Assembly (NCBI GenBank): GCA_021202635.1
Contig: JAJQCQ010000017.1
Location: forward strand, 7,840 to 44,974
DNA length: 37,135 nt
Source of the DNA: Lachnospiraceae bacterium
GTDB lineage: Bacteria > Bacillota > Clostridia > Lachnospirales > Lachnospiraceae
Direction: 5' to 3'
Shown here: positions 31,829 to 37,135 of the stretch, piece by piece
How the letters are laid out: every line of letters begins with the position of its first letter
Numbering within the stretch: position 1 is the first letter of the stretch
Notes under the pieces: model-generated
Databases searched by the model: none
What the model was told of the DNA's origin: nothing
The model's input: only the letters and a program-made list of their open reading frames with translations
Made by a program: the position numbers and the translations under genes

Positions 31829-32725
31829 TCAGCCTTTGACGCCGCCAAGTGTGATACCCTTGACGAAGTTGTTCTGAATGAACGGGTACACAACCACAAT
31901 CGGCAGGACGCCGACCACCGCCATCGCCATGCGGACGGATACGGATGGGATGGAAGCCAGCGCGACATTGGAATTGCCGACGCTGGTCGAGTTCTGTGTC
32001 AGGAACTGGATGTTCTGAATCATACGGTTCAGCAGATTCTGGATCGAATACAGGTCTGTCCTCGTCGTCAGATAGATGTAACCGTTCTGCCAGTCATTCC
32101 AGTAGGCAATCCCGGCAAACAGTCCGATGGTTGCCACGATCGGCTTTGCCAGGGGAACCGCGATCCGGGAGAATACCGAAAATTCCGAGGCGCCGTCAAT
32201 GAAAGCGGCCTCCAGAATCTCATCCGGAATGGAAGAGGCAAAATAGGATTTCATCAGCATGATATTGAAACCATTTGCCAGAAGATTCGGAACCAGCAGC
32301 GCCCAGAATGAATTTTTGATACCGAAGGTATTCGTATAATTGATGTATGTCGGAACCAGACCGCCGTTAAACAGCATGGTGAAAAATACGTAAAAATTCA
32401 GGAAGCCTTTCCCTGGCAGGCCTTTTTTCGCCAGCGCATACGCCAGGAGCGTTGTGATAATCAGGGAACAGGCTGTACCCACAACCGTCAACACGATCGA
32501 GACGCCATACGCCTGGACGACGGAATTGCCGGAAGTAAAAATATAAGTATACGCCGCTACACTCCATTTCGCTGGAAAGAAGCTGTAGCCGTTCTGCACA
32601 AGGGTATCATTATCCGTGAAGGAGGATAACACCAGCAGCAGCATAGGAAGAAGGGCGCACGCAGAAAGAATCGCCATTACAATATTCCCAAAAACCTGGA
32701 ACCTTTTCTCCTCATGTGTTCTCAT
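31829..32725 (-). CDS. Carbohydrate ABC transporter permease 2 (LplC/YtcP type)
   Basis: The 298-residue membrane protein has six hydrophobic segments and the inner-membrane permease loop EAAFIDGASEFSVFSRIAVPLAKP, which contacts the ATPase. The C-terminus ends VKGITLGGVKG, typical of the YtcP/LplC group. ATG 32725 follows AGGAGG at 7 bases; the frame extends upstream to 32752 without need. It starts 13 bases after the stop of permease 1. No ATPase gene is present, so the transporter likely borrows a shared MsmX-type ATPase. Confidence 0.93.
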   Translation of the reverse strand: MRTHEEKRFQVFGNIVMAILSACALLPMLLLVLSSFTDNDTLVQNGYSFFPAKWSVAAYTYIFTSGNSVVQAYGVSIVLTVVGTACSLIITTLLAYALAKKGLPGKGFLNFYVFFTMLFNGGLVPTYINYTNTFGIKNSFWALLVPNLLANGFNIMLMKSYFASSIPDEILEAAFIDGASEFSVFSRIAVPLAKPIVATIGLFAGIAYWNDWQNGYIYLTTRTDLYSIQNLLNRMIQNIQFLTQNSTSVGNSNVALASIPSVSVRMAMAVVGVLPIVVVYPFIQNNFVKGITLGGVKG

Positions 32726-32738
32726 AGTATGACCTCCT

Positions 32739-33687
32739 CTAAAACAGTGCACTGTCTTTGTCGATCCTGCGTACCAGCAGATTCGCGCCCAGCACTAGCA
32801 CAAAACCGACAAGGGACTGGTAAACACCCGCCGCCGCTGACATGGAAATATCGCCAAGCTCAAGCAGACCTCTGTAAACATAAGTATCGATCGTATTCGT
32901 CACACTCAACAGTGTGCCGGAGTTCCGGGGCACCTGATAGAACAGACCAAAGTCGGAATAGAAGATTCGTCCTACCGCCATCAGCGTCAGCATAATCATG
33001 GTCGGGCGCAGCATCGGGATCGTAATTTTAGTGATCTGCTGCCATTTTGTCGCACCGTCAATCGCCGCCGCCTCATAGTAGGTCCGGTCAAAGCCAAGGA
33101 TCGTGGAGAGGTAAATGATACAGTTATAGCCCACGCACCGCCAGGTGTTCACAAGCACGAGAATAAACGGCCAGTATTTCTTTTCCGTGTACCAGGATAC
33201 CGTATCCAGTCCGAGCGGTTTCAGAATACTGTTGTTGATAAAGCCGTTTTCTGTCGAAAGAAAAGCAAATACCAGATAGCTGATAATAACGTACGAAATC
33301 AGATACGGCAGCAGGATGGCCGACTGGTAAAACTTCTTCCACTTACTCGTCATCTCTGAGAGGATAATCGCTACAGCCACTGCCATCACCAGATTCACCA
33401 CGATGAAGACCACATTGTAGCAAATCGTATTCCTCGTAATGATAAACGCATCGGTCGTGGAGAACAGATACTTAAAGTTCGCAAAGCCCACCCAATCCGA
33501 TCCAAAGATCCCCCTTTCTCGCCGAGTAGTTCTTAAACGCGAGAACCAGCCCCGGCAAAGGCATGTAGTTGTTGATGAACAGGTAAATCAGTCCCGGCAA
33601 TGCCATAATATAGACCGGCAAATACCGTTTGAATTTTGCACGCCGTTTTTTCTTATCCGCAACGGCAGCACTCTTCGCTGTGCTCAT
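32739..33687 (-). pseudogene. Carbohydrate ABC transporter permease 1 (LplB type), frameshifted
   Basis: The gene starts at ATG 33687 after AAGGTGG and reads 71 codons (through LPGLIYLFINNYMPLPG and NYSARKG) before a premature stop. A run of five G on the minus strand (33510-33514) shifts the frame. With four G the reading becomes ARKGIFGSDWVGFANFKYLF and continues to the normal end at 32739, giving about 315 residues with the loop EAAAIDGATKWQQITKITIPMLRP. No alternative start in the second part would restore the first membrane helix. With the binding-protein lesion, both defects hit the same transporter. Confidence 0.85.
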
Positions 33688-33846
33688 AGATTAACCCACC
33701 TTTCTTTTTTATCAGGAAACGACCCCGATGCCGTCCCCTGTAATGGTTCTCCGGAAGAAAGAAGCTCTGATTTCACATTCCTGTCTCCGGATATCAATCG
33801 CCCTGCGGCGTACTGATCAGATGAAAAATCAATCAAACAATCCTGT

Positions 33847-35484
33847 TTATTCCTGCGAAATGCGTGTCACCACCAGCAGCCAGTCCTTTCCATCCGGTCT
33901 GGCAGGCAGATCCAGAGCACCCTCCTGAGGAGACAGATCCTTTGCGGCCATCGTCCGCTTTGCTGTCCTTGGGTTGAACCACTCTGCCTGATAGCTGCCT
34001 CCATCCAGATCCGGTACTCGGCAGCCGCCGCGCGTGTGTTCATTATAATAAATAATAATCCTCGTTCTCCTGGCGTTTGCCATTGCCAGCGGGTCAAACA
34101 TGGTGGGCGGCGCGTCTGATACAGACGTTACTCCAAATGGACTGATGGAAGCCACCGGAATCGGCGTCAGCTCCTCAAAGTGCTCATCCAGATAAAGCTG
34201 CCGCATATATCCCATCTGCGCCGCGCCGATCCCGTCAATCGCCTGATGCCACGGAATCCCGAAGCGGTTAAATACACCGCCCTTTCCCGGTTCCTTGGGT
34301 GTATCCCACACGATATCCCAGATTCCCTGCGCACCGTAGGTATAGCCGCAGGCGCCGCACTGCATCGCCGTGTAAGCGACTCTTCGAACCATATCCGCCG
34401 TGCAAAGCCGGGTGCCGTTTTCTTCCAGTGTCGAGCAGTATTCATACAGGCTCTCTCCCTCTACAAACGGCTTGTCCGGATGCTCCTTCCGGTAAGTGGC
34501 AAAATCAGAGGCGCTGATCGGGAAATCGCCATGCCCAGCCTGATTCAACGTAAAGTCATACCAGCCTTCCCCGTAATAATAATCCGAAAACGGGCGATGA
34601 TTGTCATAATGCGCGGTCTGCAGCGTCCCGTAGGAATCAATTTCTTCTATATATAATGCGACCTTACGCCACTCGTCTATAAAGCTGCTTCTCGCGGGCT
34701 CCGGAGCATACCCCGCGACCTCCCCGGCAAGCGTCCATACCATCGGCAGCGCACCGTACCTGGCTACGAAGTAGCGCGCGACATGCTTCCACGTCTCCAC
34801 CCGGTTCACAATCGACATAAACCAGGAAAAACCAAGCGCATTTACAAAGCCAAGATCAGCAAGATAGTACATCCTCCGGTCCAGCTCCTCCCGGTAGAAT
34901 TCCACCGTCGGAAGAAATCCGTTCTCCCCCTCTGTAAAGTAGCGGGAACCGCCTTCGCTTCCCCAACCCGGATCCGCGCGCAGATTCGTCTGATAGACGG
35001 TAAAACCCTGCGCCGCCCGGCGGTCTGCCATGCCCTTAAACATACTCGACATCTCCGGATGATTCGACTCACCCCACCGTTCGCCGTAGGCAAATTCCCA
35101 GTGCGTATCACCCAGCCAGAAAAATGGCGTGCCATCCGCGTAGGTCAGATAACGGTTTGTATCCGACACCTTCAAAAACCCATGACGGTAAATTTCCAAT
35201 TCCCCTTCATATTCGGTACAGTGAATGGTTCCCTCACAGCCGTTCACACCCGTCTCTTCCGGTGCGCTCACGATCCAACTCCACTCGCCCACACAGGTCG
35301 GGGCAAACGCGATCTTATAGCTCCGACCGCCATCCCAGTAGGCTTCTCTTTTTATTTTCCGGCCATCCGGACCGGTAAACTCGGCCTTTATACTGACATC
35401 CAAAAACGGATTCGCATACTCACAGGCAATCTCAAATGGAAGAATCACCTGCCGCCAGGTCTGTGCATTTATACTCTGTGCCAT
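33847..35484 (-). CDS. Apiosidase-like glycosidase (DUF5060 + DUF4038), copy 2
   Basis: The 545-residue protein has the same layout as the copy at 28228-29904: DUF5060-like sandwich, DUF4038 barrel with DGTPFFWLGDTHW, YGALPMVWTLAGE, NQAGHGDF and CGACGYTYGAQGIWD, and a small C-terminal beta-domain. The two are clearly paralogs but well diverged, so they probably cleave different linkages. ATG 35484 follows a GGAAGGA stretch; an upstream ATG at 35508 is possible. It lacks a signal peptide. Candidate catalytic Glu residues are in WTLAGE and PFVEGESLYE by homology. It lies between the hydrolase and permease genes. Confidence 0.88.
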   Translation of the reverse strand: MAQSINAQTWRQVILPFEIACEYANPFLDVSIKAEFTGPDGRKIKREAYWDGGRSYKIAFAPTCVGEWSWIVSAPEETGVNGCEGTIHCTEYEGELEIYRHGFLKVSDTNRYLTYADGTPFFWLGDTHWEFAYGERWGESNHPEMSSMFKGMADRRAAQGFTVYQTNLRADPGWGSEGGSRYFTEGENGFLPTVEFYREELDRRMYYLADLGFVNALGFSWFMSIVNRVETWKHVARYFVARYGALPMVWTLAGEVAGYAPEPARSSFIDEWRKVALYIEEIDSYGTLQTAHYDNHRPFSDYYYGEGWYDFTLNQAGHGDFPISASDFATYRKEHPDKPFVEGESLYEYCSTLEENGTRLCTADMVRRVAYTAMQCGACGYTYGAQGIWDIVWDTPKEPGKGGVFNRFGIPWHQAIDGIGAAQMGYMRQLYLDEHFEELTPIPVASISPFGVTSVSDAPPTMFDPLAMANARRTRIIIYYNEHTRGGCRVPDLDGGSYQAEWFNPRTAKRTMAAKDLSPQEGALDLPARPDGKDWLLVVTRISQE

Positions 35485-35598
35485 TGTGCTTATTCCTTCC
35501 TTTATCATACAGCCTTCACGTACCAGCGAAGCCTGTCATACGCTTTCATGCAGTTTTCGCAGCAAGTGCAAAGACCTGCTCTGAAGCTTTGCTTCCCC

Positions 35599-37062
35599 TC
35601 AATCAAGTCCGCGGCTCTTCGCCAGAGAAACCGCCATCTCAATCAGCTCATCCGCGTCCTCTTTTACGATAAATCCTTTTGATACCTGCGCCCGCGTATG
35701 TTCTGTGACAAGCTCCCGATAGTGCTCCAGATCCAGATACAGGAACTTTAACATTTCTGCCGGGTACGGTTCCTCATGTCCAAACAGCACTTCCACATCC
35801 GAGTCCGGGAAAATGGGATTTGCCCCTTTCTCAATATCGCTTGTATTATAATAAGCGCCCGTTGGATAATCCAGCAGACAGGTACGCAGGCCTCCTTTGG
35901 AAATCCCCAGCGCATCCTTCACATTCTCTCCGCGGCAATCCAGCTCGATCAGATCACATTTAGCCGGAGCGACCCCGGTTTGAATCCAGTAGAAAAGATT
36001 CCGAAATGCTGCCGCCACCAGATACTGGCTCGGATAATTATTCGCCACCGCATTCTTACCAACATACTCCGGAAGATGATGGATACGAACCAGATCCTCA
36101 TCCTGCTGATAATAATCTACATAAGAATAAACGGTATCGTGGCTGGCTCCGGTGATATCATACTGGCGGCAGAGGAAATCCGAAGCATCTCCCTCTTTCC
36201 TGCGAACCAACGCGGTTCCAAGGTGTCCGTTCTCGCACTCTGTGTGCATCACGATCGTCGGTACCTTCACCGTGCCAATCACACACTGCTCTGCTCTCCC
36301 CGGCATCGCACACTCATACTGATTGACCGGAATTACAAAATATCTGGGAGCGCCTGCCACAAGGAATCCATCGTAAGCATTCGACCCTGCCTCATCCCGA
36401 CAGACAAAATCGTTGATATAGCGAATCAGATAGCCGGCCGACTGAGACCAGCCGGTAGCGGTCACACAGCGCACATCCAGATCCCGCAGCGGATTGTTCT
36501 CACTGTCACTCTTTAACAGAGCTCCGATCTCCGTCAGCATATCCCAGAACAGCCCCGGTTCCGTCTGAATGTCCTGATCTATAAGTCCGCCTGCTTTTCT
36601 CACATCGTCCGCCGTATAGGAAAATGGGATCTCCGGCGTCGGATTCGACCAGGAAAGCCGCGCATACCGCTCCTGGTCAAGCTCCAGCATCTTCGCGATT
36701 GTATTCGGCTTGCTGGTAATCCCCACGTAAATGTCTCCTCTGCGGACAAATTCCTTCCATCCGAGAATCCACATCCGGTCAATCTCCATAAATGACGTCG
36801 CGTTGATGATCTCCACCGTGACATTTCCACTGAAGGCTTCCGGACTCTGCGGCATGCGGACAATAAACCGATTCACATAAGGCGCATCCGCATTCTTCAC
36901 ACCAATCGTCCCATCTGCCATGGTCTGATAAACATTCGCAGTTCCTTCCATATAATATTCCTTCTCCACAAAGCCAAGCTCTGAGAGCTTACAATAGCGT
37001 TCGGCACTGGCAAATGGGTAGGACTGTTCCGTTACCCTGATCTCCTCAACCTTCTGAATCAT
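35599..37062 (-). CDS. Alpha/beta hydrolase of the Abhydrolase_10-like group
   Basis: The 487-residue protein carries a nucleophile elbow GWSQSAG, with Ser206 as probable nucleophile, and a C-terminal-side ASHD (in YDITGASHD) that could supply the catalytic His. It has no signal peptide. Proteins of this type are esterases or lactonases of unknown specificity; in a glycan locus, removal of an acyl or aromatic ester from an imported glycoside is a reasonable inference. A purine-rich GGGGG site lies before ATG 37062. It is the first gene of the minus-strand glycan locus. The upstream 73 bases hold a TATTAT-type box, but the -35 side is cut by the window edge. Confidence 0.8.
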   Translation of the reverse strand: MIQKVEEIRVTEQSYPFASAERYCKLSELGFVEKEYYMEGTANVYQTMADGTIGVKNADAPYVNRFIVRMPQSPEAFSGNVTVEIINATSFMEIDRMWILGWKEFVRRGDIYVGITSKPNTIAKMLELDQERYARLSWSNPTPEIPFSYTADDVRKAGGLIDQDIQTEPGLFWDMLTEIGALLKSDSENNPLRDLDVRCVTATGWSQSAGYLIRYINDFVCRDEAGSNAYDGFLVAGAPRYFVIPVNQYECAMPGRAEQCVIGTVKVPTIVMHTECENGHLGTALVRRKEGDASDFLCRQYDITGASHDTVYSYVDYYQQDEDLVRIHHLPEYVGKNAVANNYPSQYLVAAAFRNLFYWIQTGVAPAKCDLIELDCRGENVKDALGISKGGLRTCLLDYPTGAYYNTSDIEKGANPIFPDSDVEVLFGHEEPYPAEMLKFLYLDLEHYRELVTEHTRAQVSKGFIVKEDADELIEMAVSLAKSRGLD

Positions 37063-37135
37063 TGATGATATCCCCCTTTTCCGTTACGTCTTTTCACTGC
37101 CAATTCTATAATAATTCTGTTGAAGTTATTATAAA

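Overview
The window reads as a chromosomal segment from an anaerobic, gut-type Lachnospiraceae-like member of the Bacillota. The support is strong AGGAGG ribosome sites, moderately GC-rich genes with AT-rich spacers, pyruvate phosphate dikinase next to a PPi-type phosphofructokinase, a glycyl-radical bacterial microcompartment (BMC), and sugar ABC transporters without a local ATPase. The species assignment is inference. Almost every gene is on the minus strand; the GH43 gene at 14766-16178 is the only confident plus-strand gene.

Positions 1-985 hold the start of a secreted protein with cell-wall-binding repeats, cut by the window edge. Positions 1147-14298 form a B12-independent 1,2-propanediol-utilising BMC locus in two transcription units. 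The upstream unit encodes the glycyl radical diol dehydratase (14298-11773) and its radical SAM activase (11580-10789). The downstream unit runs class II sugar-phosphate aldolase, CoA-acylating propionaldehyde dehydrogenase (PduP), zinc-type alcohol dehydrogenase, four BMC-H shell proteins, PduL, a BMC-P vertex protein, PduS, PduT and a DeoR regulator. The implied pathway is: deoxyhexulose (fuculose or rhamnulose) 1-phosphate to DHAP plus lactaldehyde, to 1,2-propanediol, to propionaldehyde, then to propanol and propionyl-phosphate. Isomerase, kinase and acetate kinase genes are not in the window. Each unit has a good sigma-A promoter accompanied by TGTTG half-sites spaced 10 bp apart, a likely operator for the DeoR protein. 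Several mRNA-scale palindromes sit between the cistrons.

Positions 14299-14765 are a regulatory spacer, followed by GH43 on the plus strand and a strong terminator at 16240-16284. Positions 16534-21599 carry PPi-linked central metabolism (pyruvate phosphate dikinase and PPi-phosphofructokinase) with a Fic protein between them.

Positions 21913-37062 are a nine-gene minus-strand glycan locus: alpha/beta hydrolase, apiosidase-like glycosidase, two ABC permeases, solute-binding protein, a second apiosidase-like glycosidase, MATE exporter, an unusual Gfo/Idh/MocA-VOC-VOC fusion, and a GH3 glycosidase with reversed domain order. Three of these genes are broken in the sequence as given: an in-frame TAG in the MATE gene, a missing A just after the start codon of the binding protein, and an extra G in the first permease. 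These may be real pseudogenes or base-level errors.

The observations I would follow first are the two-start shell protein, the paired operator architecture, the shortened activase, the aldolase with a cysteine-rich tail and encapsulation helix, the oxidoreductase-VOC-VOC fusion, and the glycan locus with its three lesions.
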